A stretch of DNA of 7,781 nt from NCBI GenBank assembly GCA_017468215.1, contig JAFUJG010000309.1, positions 1-7,781 on the forward strand. Reading direction: 5' to 3'. Origin of the DNA: Clostridia bacterium (GTDB taxonomy: Bacteria; Bacillota; Clostridia; UMGS1883). The position numbers and the translations under genes are program-made. The notes below the pieces were generated by a model. The model did no database searches. It was not told the DNA's origin and saw nothing but the letters and a program-made list of their open reading frames with translations. Shown one piece after another: positions 1 through 7,221 of this stretch (positions are counted from its first letter, which is position 1; each line of letters opens with the position of its first letter).

Positions 1-13
1 AGGAGGCTTTCAA

Positions 14-1033
14 ATGGAATTTGATGACAGAATGATTTCACCTCATATGCTCCAGGGTGATGAGATGGAAACCGGTATCCGTCCTAAAACCATGGACGAA
101 TATGTAGGTCAGGACAAGGTAAAAAAGAACCTTGAAATTTATATTGCTGCAGCACGTGAACGCCACGAAGCTCTCGACCATACGCTTTTATACGGACCTC
201 CAGGGCTTGGTAAAACAACTCTTGCGGGTATCATCGCCAATGAAATGGGCGTTAATATTAAGATTACAAGCGGTCCCGCCATAGAGAAGCCAATGGATAT
301 GGCTGCAATTCTTACAAATCTCGGACCACAGGATGTTTTATTTATCGATGAAATCCACCGTTTGTCAAGAACTGTTGAAGAAATTCTCTATTCAGCAATG
401 GAAGATTATGCTCTTGACATAATTGTGGGCAAAGGCCCCAGTGCACAAAGCGTAAGACTTAGTCTTCAGCCTTTTACATTAGTGGGTGCGACAACACGTG
501 CAGGTCTTTTATCTGCACCTTTAAGAGACAGATTTGGTGTTATTGAACGTCTGGAGCTTTATACCACCCAGGACCTTACACGTATTATAAAAAGAAGCAG
601 TATGATTCTCGGATTTGAGATTTCTGACGAAGGTGCTGCCGAAATAGCATCACGTTCACGAGGCACTCCTAGAATAGCAAACCGTCTGTTAAAAAGAGTG
701 CGTGACTACGCCCAGGTTCACGGCGAGAAGGTGATTTCAAAGAAAAGTGCCGACGAAGCTCTTAATCTGCTGGAAGTAGACAATCTTGGTCTAGATGCTG
801 TTGATAAAAAGATGATGACATCAATCATGCTTCATTTTAACGGAGGTCCTGTTGGTCTGGATACCTTAGCAGCAACAATCGGCGAGGACAGCAGAACAAT
901 CGAAGATATGTACGAGCCTTTCCTTTTGCAACTGGGATTTCTTAACCGAACACCCAGAGGCAGGGTTGCGACACGTGCAGCTTATGAGCATTATGGAATT
1001 ACACCAAACGACAAGCAAACTTCCTTTTGTTAA
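14..1033 (+). CDS. ruvB: Holliday junction branch-migration DNA helicase RuvB
   Basis: RuvB is the hexameric AAA+ motor that, with RuvA, drives branch migration of Holliday junctions during recombinational repair in the cytoplasm. The 339-residue length is normal for the family. Visible motifs: Walker [10 protein letters not shown] (61-69), Walker [10 protein letters not shown] (109-117, D112/E113), sensor 1 GATTRAG (158-164), the arginine-finger segment LRDRFG (170-175), sensor 2 [10 protein letters not shown] (217-226), and a C-terminal winged-helix domain (about 260-335) with EPFL and RTPRGR. The ATG at 14 is preceded by a strong AGGAGG at 1-6 with 7-base spacing. In most bacteria ruvA lies directly upstream, which would be just outside this window; I cannot see it. 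The next gene follows after 73 bases on the same strand. No irregularity is seen in the protein. Identification is essentially certain. Confidence 0.98.
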   Translation: MEFDDRMISPHMLQGDEMETGIRPKTMDEYVGQDKVKKNLEIYIAAARERHEALDHTLLYGPPGLGKTTLAGIIANEMGVNIKITSGPAIEKPMDMAAILTNLGPQDVLFIDEIHRLSRTVEEILYSAMEDYALDIIVGKGPSAQSVRLSLQPFTLVGATTRAGLLSAPLRDRFGVIERLELYTTQDLTRIIKRSSMILGFEISDEGAAEIASRSRGTPRIANRLLKRVRDYAQVHGEKVISKKSADEALNLLEVDNLGLDAVDKKMMTSIMLHFNGGPVGLDTLAATIGEDSRTIEDMYEPFLLQLGFLNRTPRGRVATRAAYEHYGITPNDKQTSFC

Positions 1034-1047
1034 AATTGTGTGACGAT

Positions 1048-1074
1048 TTGACTTATCGGGAAGGAAAATATCAT
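1048..1074 (+). promoter_or_regulatory. weak candidate promoter for the amidase gene
   Basis: In the 73-base gap after ruvB, TTGACT (1048-1053) and TATCAT (1069-1074) resemble -35 and -10 boxes with one mismatch each. The spacer is only 15 bases, shorter than the preferred 17. No terminator hairpin is visible between ruvB and the amidase gene, so read-through from ruvB is equally possible. This is a guess from sequence alone. Confidence 0.25.
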
Positions 1075-1106
1075 TTTATATCGAATAATACCACGGAGGT
1101 GATTAT

Positions 1107-2513
1107 ATGCGAAAGGCAGCAGCCCTTTTAATGACTGCTGTATTACTTCTTTTAATGGTTATACCGGCAAATGCATTTACGATTATTTACGACGGAAAAG
1201 TTGAGGATTATCCCTGGGACCCCATTGTGTTGGTAGTTGACGGACACACTGTGGAAACAAAGGAAATGCCTCCGATTATTCTGAACGGACGAACCATGGT
1301 TCCCGCACGAGAATTTTTTGAAGAATTAGGTGCTGAGGTTACTTGGGACAACAACGCAAAGAGAGTTATTATTGAATATGGCGATGAGAGAATTATTCTG
1401 ACAATTAATTCGAGAACAGTGTATATTGGGACAAACTCGGCCTCTATTTCACCGTCTGACCCGCCGCCAAAGATAATTAACGATAAAACAATGATTCCGG
1501 TGCGTTTTGTTGCCGAGGAGTTTGGTTTTAAAGTAGAATGGTTGAACGAAACACGAACTGTAAAAATTACATCACCTGACGCTGAGGATATAAGGCTGAC
1601 GAATGTTGTCTTTTCTTCGGAGGATGACACAGATACTATTTTTATAGCACTTGACGAATTTGTAAACCCTAACATTTTCCGTATGCAGAACCCTGACAGA
1701 CTTGTAATTGATGTATACGGCACAAAATCAACAATTAAAGACGCAAACGTTGACGTTGATGGACAGGCGGTTGACACATTACGCTACAGCCAGCATCCTG
1801 ACCGTTTTCGTGTAGTGGCAGATTTGCAGACAGATGCCGACTATGAGGTTTTTAAACTTAAGAACGGCATCGAAATTTCAATTATACGAACAGGCGAGTA
1901 TGAAGATTCTACCCAGCCGCCGGAGGAGGATTTTACCCAAGGTGATGACGGAAGATTGATTGTTGTTGTAGATGCAGGTCACGGCGGAACAGACCCGGGT
2001 GCAACATATCCTCCCGGCGTAGATGACCCGCAGGTTAAGGAAAAAGATATAACACTTGATATTGCTCTTAAAATCCAAGAAAATTTAGAAAAAGCAGGTA
2101 TTGAAGTTATCATGACTCGTGACAAAGATACGTATCCGACTCTTAAGGAGCGTGTTGAAATAGCAAACAATTCAAATGCAGACCTTTTTGTTTCAGTTCA
2201 TATCAATGCAATGGACAACAAGGACGAAATTGACGGAGCGCAGGTTTATTATCACGAAAGCTCAACCGAAGGAAAACGCCTGGCATCAATTGTATACAGA
2301 AACATTATTGATTACACCAATCTGACAGAAAGAGGCGTTCAGAACGGCTCATCCTTCTATGTGCTCAAACATACTAAAATGCCCGCTATATTGACCGAAG
2401 GCGGCTTTATAACCAATGAGAAAGACAGGAATTACCTCATGACGGAAAAGGGCAGACAAGCCATGGCAGATGCTATTTCTGACGGTGTATTGGAGGCGTT
2501 GGGTGTTTTATGA
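1107..2513 (+). CDS. secreted N-acetylmuramoyl-L-alanine amidase (Amidase_3) with copper-amine-oxidase-like and AMIN domains
   Basis: This is a zinc-dependent peptidoglycan hydrolase that cuts the bond between N-acetylmuramic acid and L-alanine, acting outside the membrane. Layout of the 468 residues: signal peptide (1-23, hydrophobic core, AxA-type cleavage at ANA 21-23); a copper-amine-oxidase N-terminal-like domain (about 40-155) with two visible repeats, NGRTMVPAREFFEELG (60-75) and NDKTMIPVRFVAEEFG (125-140), each followed by V-x-W; an AMIN domain (about 162-262); an acidic Pro-rich linker (about 263-281); and the Amidase_3 catalytic domain (about 284-466). Likely zinc ligands are H292 (DAGHGG), E312 and H365 (SVHINA), with E431 (TEGGF) as catalytic glutamate, so the enzyme looks active. 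AMIN and the repeat domain probably target it to the wall or septum. The start is fixed by a near-perfect SD, GGAGGTGAT (1095-1103). Its TGA overlaps the ATG of the next gene. The exact cell-division or sporulation role cannot be told. Confidence 0.95.
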   Translation: MRKAAALLMTAVLLLLMVIPANAFTIIYDGKVEDYPWDPIVLVVDGHTVETKEMPPIILNGRTMVPAREFFEELGAEVTWDNNAKRVIIEYGDERIILTINSRTVYIGTNSASISPSDPPPKIINDKTMIPVRFVAEEFGFKVEWLNETRTVKITSPDAEDIRLTNVVFSSEDDTDTIFIALDEFVNPNIFRMQNPDRLVIDVYGTKSTIKDANVDVDGQAVDTLRYSQHPDRFRVVADLQTDADYEVFKLKNGIEISIIRTGEYEDSTQPPEEDFTQGDDGRLIVVVDAGHGGTDPGATYPPGVDDPQVKEKDITLDIALKIQENLEKAGIEVIMTRDKDTYPTLKERVEIANNSNADLFVSVHINAMDNKDEIDGAQVYYHESSTEGKRLASIVYRNIIDYTNLTERGVQNGSSFYVLKHTKMPAILTEGGFITNEKDRNYLMTEKGRQAMADAISDGVLEALGVL

Positions 2514-2950
2514 GAGTGATTGTTGATGCAGACGCTTGTCCGGTAAAGGAAATAATTGTCCGTGTTTGCAGAGAGTATAACATAGAAGTGGTCATGGTTA
2601 TTGATACAAGTCATATTTTAAAGAGTGATTATGCAAAAATTATAACTGTAGACAAAGGCTCAGACAGTGCCGATATTTATCTTATTAATCTTGCTGTAAA
2701 GGGCGATTTAATTGTAACCCAGGATTACGGAGTAGCGGCAATGGCACTTGGCAAAGGCTGTTTTTGCATAAACCAGAACGGTATGATTTATGATTTGTCA
2801 AATATCGATTCGCTTTTGCTTTCGAGGCATATCGGCAAAAAGATAAGACGAAGCGGCGGCAGAATCAATTCTGTTCCTAAACGAACAAAAGACGATGACA
2901 AAAATTTTGAAAAGAACTTTACAGACATAATAAAAGAAGCTCTTGCATAA
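2510..2950 (+). CDS. YaiI/YqxD family protein (DUF188, UPF0178)
   Basis: A 146-residue cytoplasmic protein of a widespread bacterial family whose biochemical function is not established; the fold is considered related to PIN-type nucleases. Family signatures are all present: VDADACPVK (5-13), GSDSAD (50-55), TQDYGVAAMAL (70-80) and RRSGG (113-117). The spread of aspartates (D6, D8, D52, D55, D72) would fit a metal-binding acidic site, but nuclease activity is only inferred. The C-terminal 25 residues are highly charged (KRTKDDDKNFEKN). The ATG at 2510 overlaps the amidase stop (ATGA), with GGAGG at 2492-2496 and GGGTG at 2501-2505 upstream, so translational coupling to the amidase is likely. 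The stop codon TAA (2948-2950) forms the loop of the terminator hairpin. Length is normal for the family. Confidence 0.93.
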   Translation: MRVIVDADACPVKEIIVRVCREYNIEVVMVIDTSHILKSDYAKIITVDKGSDSADIYLINLAVKGDLIVTQDYGVAAMALGKGCFCINQNGMIYDLSNIDSLLLSRHIGKKIRRSGGRINSVPKRTKDDDKNFEKNFTDIIKEALA

Positions 2951-2968
2951 TGCAGGAGCTTCTTTATT
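2933..2968. terminator. bidirectional intrinsic terminator between converging operons
   Basis: AAAGAAGCTC (2933-2942) pairs with GAGCTTCTTT (2956-2965). The stem continues inward through a T-G wobble (2943/2955) and TGCA (2944-2947) with TGCA (2951-2954), giving about 15 pairs closed by a three-base loop, 2948-2950. On the plus strand the stem runs into TTTATT; on the minus strand the complementary stem runs into a TCTTTTATTA stretch. It can therefore stop transcripts from the amidase-DUF188 side and from the clc-trkA-trkH side. The loop is the TAA stop of the DUF188 gene. Confidence 0.85.
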
Positions 2969-2975
2969 GAAAAAT

Positions 2976-4415
2976 TTATTTTCTGTTCCATGCCGAAGGG
3001 GAGAAGAATATTAAAAGAGGGAATATTTCCAGTCTGCCTGCAAGCATATCCAGCGAAAAAACAATTTTACTCAATGCAGAAAACTGTGAAAAATTATACA
3101 TGGGTCCAACTTCACCTAAGCCGGGTCCGACATTGTTAAGGGTTGCAGCAACAGCGGTAAAGCTTGTAACAAGATCAAATCCGTCAATGAGAATTATAAG
3201 TAATGATGCAACAAATACAAGCATGTACGTTGCAAAATAAACGTTTATTATACGTATTGTTTCATGATTTATCGGCTTAGAATCCATTTTGAGAACCTTT
3301 ACACTACGTGGGTGTATCAATGACGAGAGTTGTTTTTTTACAGTTTTGGCATAAACCACAAAGCGATAAACCTTAATGCCGCCACCTGTACTTCCGGCAC
3401 ATGCACCGACAAACATAACCATTACAAGAATCGCCTGGGAAAGAGACGGCCATAAGTTAAAATCAACTGTTGAAAAGCCGGTGCTGGTCATTATACTGGA
3501 GGTCTGAAAGAAAATATCGGTTAAATTAAAATATTCACGTGCAGAAATGAACAAAGATGTTCCTACAATAGCTGTTGCTGCAAAGTAGATAATTAAATAC
3601 CATCTGAGTTCTTCGTTAGCAAATGCTTCTTTAAACCTTTTTGCAAGTATAAGGAAGTAAATATTGAAGTTAACACCAAATAAAAGCATAAACACAGATA
3701 TGATATTTATTGCTGCCGTAGAATAAGAAGCAATAGATGTATTGAGTGGTGCAAAGCCGCCGGTACCTGCTGTTGAGAAAGCTATACAAAAAGAGTCAAA
3801 CACGGGGACATCGGCTACAAGCAGCAAAATTACCTGAACTACTGTTAGCGAAAGATAGATAAGATATAAAATTGATGCGCTCTCTTTAAGCTTAGGCACA
3901 AGTTTGCCGACAGACGGGCCGGTGCTTTCAGCCTTTAGTATATATACAGCCTGACCGCTTGCCTGTGGCATAATTGCCAGAATAAAAACAAGAACCCCCA
4001 TACCACCAATCCAGATTGTAAAGCAACGCCAGAAGGAAAGTCCTTTCGACAAGGCTTCTATATCAGTTAATATTGTTGAGCCGGTTGTGGTAAATCCTGA
4101 AACAACCTCAAAAAGTGCGTCAATATATGAGGGGATTTCTCCTGACAACCAAAAGGGAAGTGCTGCGATAAGAGAAATAATAATCCATGAAAGAGTTGCA
4201 ACAATAAAACCTTCTCTGGCAAAGAAACGACGGTCGGACGGTTTCTTTAATTTGATTAAATAACCTATTAAACCAAACACAAGAGCACACATGAGAAGAA
4301 TTGTTGCGGTATTTATTTCTTTGTAAATCAATGACACAACAGCGGGGAGCAGCATAAACAATGAAATTGTAAACACAACCCAGCCTGTGATGTATCTAAT
4401 TATAGAATAGTTCAT
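2976..4415 (-). CDS. trkH: TrkH/KtrB family potassium uptake membrane subunit
   Basis: The membrane-embedded K+-translocating subunit of a Trk/Ktr-type uptake system, 479 residues, with the expected series of hydrophobic helices and four pore-loop (M-P-M) repeats. The selectivity-filter segments are visible: GFTTTGST (107-114), STAGTGGFAP (214-223), TSTGFSTVD (310-318) and NNVGPGLG (427-434). Also present are GSTGGGIK (341-348) after the third pore unit and GRLEIFP (460-466) near the C-terminus, both characteristic of the family. The ATG lies 2 bases beyond the stop of trkA, and the ribosome site AAAAGGG sits inside the end of trkA (about 4426-4432), so translation is probably coupled to its regulator. 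The gene ends just before the shared terminator. KtrB and TrkH are hard to separate by eye; the two-RCK partner favours Trk. No broken residues were noticed. Confidence 0.95.
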   Translation of the reverse strand: MNYSIIRYITGWVVFTISLFMLLPAVVSLIYKEINTATILLMCALVFGLIGYLIKLKKPSDRRFFAREGFIVATLSWIIISLIAALPFWLSGEIPSYIDALFEVVSGFTTTGSTILTDIEALSKGLSFWRCFTIWIGGMGVLVFILAIMPQASGQAVYILKAESTGPSVGKLVPKLKESASILYLIYLSLTVVQVILLLVADVPVFDSFCIAFSTAGTGGFAPLNTSIASYSTAAINIISVFMLLFGVNFNIYFLILAKRFKEAFANEELRWYLIIYFAATAIVGTSLFISAREYFNLTDIFFQTSSIMTSTGFSTVDFNLWPSLSQAILVMVMFVGACAGSTGGGIKVYRFVVYAKTVKKQLSSLIHPRSVKVLKMDSKPINHETIRIINVYFATYMLVFVASLLIILIDGFDLVTSFTAVAATLNNVGPGLGEVGPMYNFSQFSALSKIVFSLDMLAGRLEIFPLLIFFSPSAWNRK

Positions 4416-4417
4416 AA

Positions 4418-5803
4418 TTAATGACCCTTTTCAAAAATATCTGCAAGAGATGAAATCTTATTGGTATCAGTTGCGGTTGTAACAACAACCACTGTATCGC
4501 CGATTTCGAGAGTATCGCTTCCTTTAGGGATTATCATTTTGCCCTTTCGTGTTATACAACCGAGTATAACATCTTTACGTATTTTTAAATTCATAATCGG
4601 AACACTTACAATATCTTGGGTAGAGGGAAGCTTCTTTACCCTTAATTCAAGAGCTTCAGCTTTTCCACCAAGCATCTTATATAATGTGAGTATTTCATCA
4701 AGATGCTCAGAATTGCTCATCGCACGAACATATCTGATGATTTTTTCAGCCGTAATATATTTTGAAAACACTGGTATTCCGATAGGAAGATTTGCAAGTA
4801 TTTTTTCAAAAGATATGCGACTTATCTTTGTAATGATTTTTGCCTTAGAGGCTTCATTTGCATAGAGCGATGTAAGAACATTACCCTCGTCAAAATTTGT
4901 AAGAGAAACAAAAGCATCTACTTCGTTTATACCTTCTTCTTCCAAAAGCTCCTCATCCGAGGCATCACCGCAAAGAATCATAGCCTTAGGAAGGCTTATG
5001 CTTAGTTCCTGACATCTTACAGGGTCTTTTTCTATGATTTTAACAAGCTGCTTTGCACGAATGAGCTTTTCGGCAAGGTAATACGCAATTTTTCCTCCTC
5101 CTGCAATCATTGTAGATTTTACCGGCTTTGCTTCGATTCCGATTTTCTTCAGAATAGGTCTTGTTTCATATAAGGGAAGAACAACAGAAATATAGTCTCC
5201 TGTATAAAGCTTAGTTGTACCTTTGGGGATGATGATTTCTTCACCGTGTTCAACTATACAAACAAGCATTTTGTCTGAAATCTTTGAACGTAATTCAAAA
5301 ATTTCCATATTGTCAAGTGGAGATTTCTCGGGAATTTGTATACGAATAATGGTTGTTCGTCCTTTTGCAAATGTATCAACCTCAAGTGCAGACGGAATCT
5401 GTATAAGACGTTCAATTTCATTTGCAACGGTAATATCGGGGTTAATGGCCATTGCAAGACCGAGTTCTTCCTGGATAAAACGGATTTCAGAATAGTATTC
5501 GGGGTCACGTACACGGGCAATTGTTTTGCAATTGCCGGCTTTTTTTGCAATAAGGCACGACAACAGACTGGTTTCGTCATTGTCCGTAACAGCAATTAAA
5601 ACATCAGCGGAGGCAATTCCCGCTTCAATCTGAGCCTTATAGCTTGTACCACTTCCGACAACACCTTGAATATCAAATGTATTAACAGCCTGTTCTACAA
5701 TAGCAGGGGAGGTATCAAGTAAGGTAATATTATGCCCTTCGGCCCCCAGCTGCTCGCAAAGTGTAAAACCTACCTTACCGCCACCTACAATAATTATTTT
5801 CAT
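4418..5803 (-). CDS. trkA: Trk system potassium transporter regulatory subunit TrkA (double RCK)
   Basis: The peripheral cytoplasmic NAD(H)/nucleotide-binding subunit that assembles under TrkH and gates K+ flux. The 461 residues form two tandem RCK units, as in classical TrkA rather than the half-size KtrA. Unit 1: Rossmann motif GGGKVG (7-12), strand-end acidic D30, and AVTDNDE (71-77), followed by an RCK_C (TrkA-C) domain at about 141-225. Unit 2: GGGKIA (235-240), acidic E258, and GDASDEELLEEEG (279-291), followed by a second RCK_C domain at about 368-457. The last glycine of the second motif is alanine, so nucleotide binding may differ between the halves; this is an inference. The ATG (5803-5801) follows an AAGGAG (5820-5815) that begins directly after the clc stop. 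It is the middle gene of clc-trkA-trkH. Confidence 0.96.
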   Translation of the reverse strand: MKIIIVGGGKVGFTLCEQLGAEGHNITLLDTSPAIVEQAVNTFDIQGVVGSGTSYKAQIEAGIASADVLIAVTDNDETSLLSCLIAKKAGNCKTIARVRDPEYYSEIRFIQEELGLAMAINPDITVANEIERLIQIPSALEVDTFAKGRTTIIRIQIPEKSPLDNMEIFELRSKISDKMLVCIVEHGEEIIIPKGTTKLYTGDYISVVLPLYETRPILKKIGIEAKPVKSTMIAGGGKIAYYLAEKLIRAKQLVKIIEKDPVRCQELSISLPKAMILCGDASDEELLEEEGINEVDAFVSLTNFDEGNVLTSLYANEASKAKIITKISRISFEKILANLPIGIPVFSKYITAEKIIRYVRAMSNSEHLDEILTLYKMLGGKAEALELRVKKLPSTQDIVSVPIMNLKIRKDVILGCITRKGKMIIPKGSDTLEIGDTVVVVTTATDTNKISSLADIFEKGH

Positions 5804-5820
5804 ATAAGTTTATGCTCCTT

Positions 5821-7074
5821 TTAATTGGATTGTTCTTCAATTACAGCCCTGAGCTTTGAGAAAACCATTTTCTGGCTTGAATAGAGGCTGTAATTTCCGG
5901 AGAAAAAGTAGCTCACAGCAGATGCAAGAGCGAAGTACAATAATCCCTCCGAGCCAAACAGCTCTACACTTAAATTAATAGACGCCACAGGACAGTTTAC
6001 AACACCGCAATACAGTGCTATAAGTGCTATTGCAGAAGCAAATGAAGGATTAAGTCCTAACATTGGTGCCACAAGTACGCCGAAGGTTGAGCCTATAAAA
6101 AATGTAGGAACAATTTCGCCGCCTTTAAAGCCTACCGAAAGAGTTATTGCCGTAAATATCATCTTGAGCAAAAATGCTCCCGGAGCAGCATTTCCGTTTT
6201 CTACAGCATTTACAATTATGTTCATGCCGGCACCATTGTAATCCTGATTTCCAACAAGAACTGTCAATAAAATAATTAAGATTGAACCGACAACTATTCT
6301 CAAATAACGATTTTTAAAATATTTAGCGGCAAATTTACCTGTTTCGTGCATCAGCGTTATGAAAACGATGCTCAATAAGGCTACAAGAAGGGAAAGTGCA
6401 AGCACCTTAAGAAGTGTAAGCGCTTCAAATTCAGGAACAAAAGAAAGGGTAAAGGCTGTTTTTTCCACACCGAGAAGCTGTGCTATCATCTGTGCAGAAA
6501 TTGCTGACATAAGAGCAGGGAAAAGTGCTCCGTAGTGCATAATGCCAACGCTTACAACCTCTAAAGCAAACACTGCAGCCGCCAGAGGCGTTCCGAACAC
6601 TGCACTGAAAAGACCGCTCATACCGCACATTATTAACACAGACGAAGTATAATTCTTTAAATTCATCTTTCTTGCTGCAGAAGAGCCTATGCTTCCTCCA
6701 ATCTGCAAAGCAGCACCTTCTCTGCCCGAAGAACCGCCGCAAAGATGTGTGAGAGCAGTTGCAACCAAGATAAGCGGTGCAACCCTTACAGAAATCTTAT
6801 CGTTGGTTCGTACAGATTGTAAAATAGCATTTGTACCTCTGTCTTCATCCATTCCACAAACATGGTAAAGAAAAACAATAACAATACCCGCAAATGGTAA
6901 TGCAAACAAAATCTGCGGATATGTTTCACGTGCGTGAAGTCCTATGTCAACAGCGTAATGAAACAATGCTCCCGCTAAAGCACAGACCGCACCAATGAGT
7001 ATTGATAAAGCTGACCATTTAAAAAGGTTTAATATATATTCTGTTGGTTTTTTAAAATTAGAAACGCAATCCAA
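5821..7074 (-). CDS. CLC-family anion/proton antiporter, resembling the fluoride-type (CLC-F) branch
   Basis: A polytopic membrane protein of the CLC family, 417 residues from the TTG start chosen here (427 from an upstream TTG at 7104). Numbering below uses the longer form. It has many hydrophobic helices, the gating-glutamate motif GGSSGREGAALQIG (123-136, E129), GTPLAAAVFALEV (171-183), and GFKGGEIVPTFFIG (325-338), which replaces the classical GxFxP region. The classical GSGIP motif appears to be replaced by GTNAI (90-94). GREG followed by A rather than P, and GGE before xxP, resemble CLC-F fluoride/proton antiporters, so fluoride export is a reasonable inference; a chloride transporter cannot be excluded. 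A tyrosine near the end (Y408, SLYSS) may match the conserved anion-coordinating Tyr. At the position of the proton-relay glutamate of CLC-ec1 there is a valine (V183). Start choice: GGGGTGAT (7086-7079) sits 4 bases before the TTG at 7074. First gene of the operon. Confidence 0.9.
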   Translation of the reverse strand: MDCVSNFKKPTEYILNLFKWSALSILIGAVCALAGALFHYAVDIGLHARETYPQILFALPFAGIVIVFLYHVCGMDEDRGTNAILQSVRTNDKISVRVAPLILVATALTHLCGGSSGREGAALQIGGSIGSSAARKMNLKNYTSSVLIMCGMSGLFSAVFGTPLAAAVFALEVVSVGIMHYGALFPALMSAISAQMIAQLLGVEKTAFTLSFVPEFEALTLLKVLALSLLVALLSIVFITLMHETGKFAAKYFKNRYLRIVVGSILIILLTVLVGNQDYNGAGMNIIVNAVENGNAAPGAFLLKMIFTAITLSVGFKGGEIVPTFFIGSTFGVLVAPMLGLNPSFASAIALIALYCGVVNCPVASINLSVELFGSEGLLYFALASAVSYFFSGNYSLYSSQKMVFSKLRAVIEEQSN

Positions 7075-7078
7075 GTAA

Positions 7079-7086
7079 ATCACCCC
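7079..7086 (-). promoter_or_regulatory. ribosome binding site deciding the clc start
   Basis: On the minus strand GGGGTGAT matches the 16S anti-SD complement GAGGTGAT with one change and lies 4 bases before TTG at 7074-7072. The upstream TTG at 7104-7102 has only a poor AGAG in front of it. A GTG at 7083-7081 falls inside this site. Confidence 0.6.
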
Positions 7087-7108
7087 ACATAAATAACAAA
7101 TCAATATT

Positions 7109-7137
7109 ACTCTATCACACAGAAAAAATTATGTAAA
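7109..7137 (-). promoter_or_regulatory. candidate promoter of the clc-trkA-trkH operon
   Basis: On the minus strand TTTACA (7137-7132; 5 of 6 to TTGACA) is followed by a 17-base spacer and TAGAGT (7114-7109; 4 of 6 to TATAAT), with a TG one base before the -10 (extended -10). Transcription would begin near 7102, giving a leader of about 28 bases before the TTG at 7074. No riboswitch-sized leader fits here. Confidence 0.45.
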
Positions 7138-7155
7138 GTCATTTTTTCATATTTC

Positions 7156-7184
7156 TTGACAGGAGAGAGGTAAAACAATATAAT
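7156..7184 (+). promoter_or_regulatory. perfect consensus housekeeping promoter for the lipoprotein gene
   Basis: TTGACA (7156-7161), exactly 17 bases, then TATAAT (7179-7184): a full match to the sigma-A/sigma-70 consensus. A second TATAAT overlaps downstream at 7186-7191 but would have a 24-base spacer. The predicted start near 7191 leaves a leader of about 30 bases carrying AGGAAGG (7209-7215), 6 bases before the ATG. Confidence 0.85.
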
Positions 7185-7221
7185 ATATAATAAGGTATTA
7201 TTTAAGTTAGGAAGGTTTATT

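Noticed and set aside
1034..1106. Possible terminator or hairpin between ruvB and the amidase gene
   Set aside because: Only a short CGAT/ATCG match (about 1044-1058) is seen, with no stable stem and no T-run after it.
1208..1777. 189-residue open frame on the minus strand
   Set aside because: It lies wholly inside the amidase gene, opposite its well-supported domains, has a low-complexity Ser/Ile/Val-rich composition, and I see no ribosome site or family motif. It is a shadow frame.
4461..4865. 134-residue plus-strand frame opposite trkA
   Set aside because: Fully inside trkA, with no recognisable motif; the trkA frame has both RCK units intact.
7075..7221. Possible fluoride riboswitch upstream of the CLC gene
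   Set aside because: Looked for because of the CLC-F-like motifs. The predicted leader is only about 28 bases, and I see no conserved crcB-type pattern on the minus strand in the gap.
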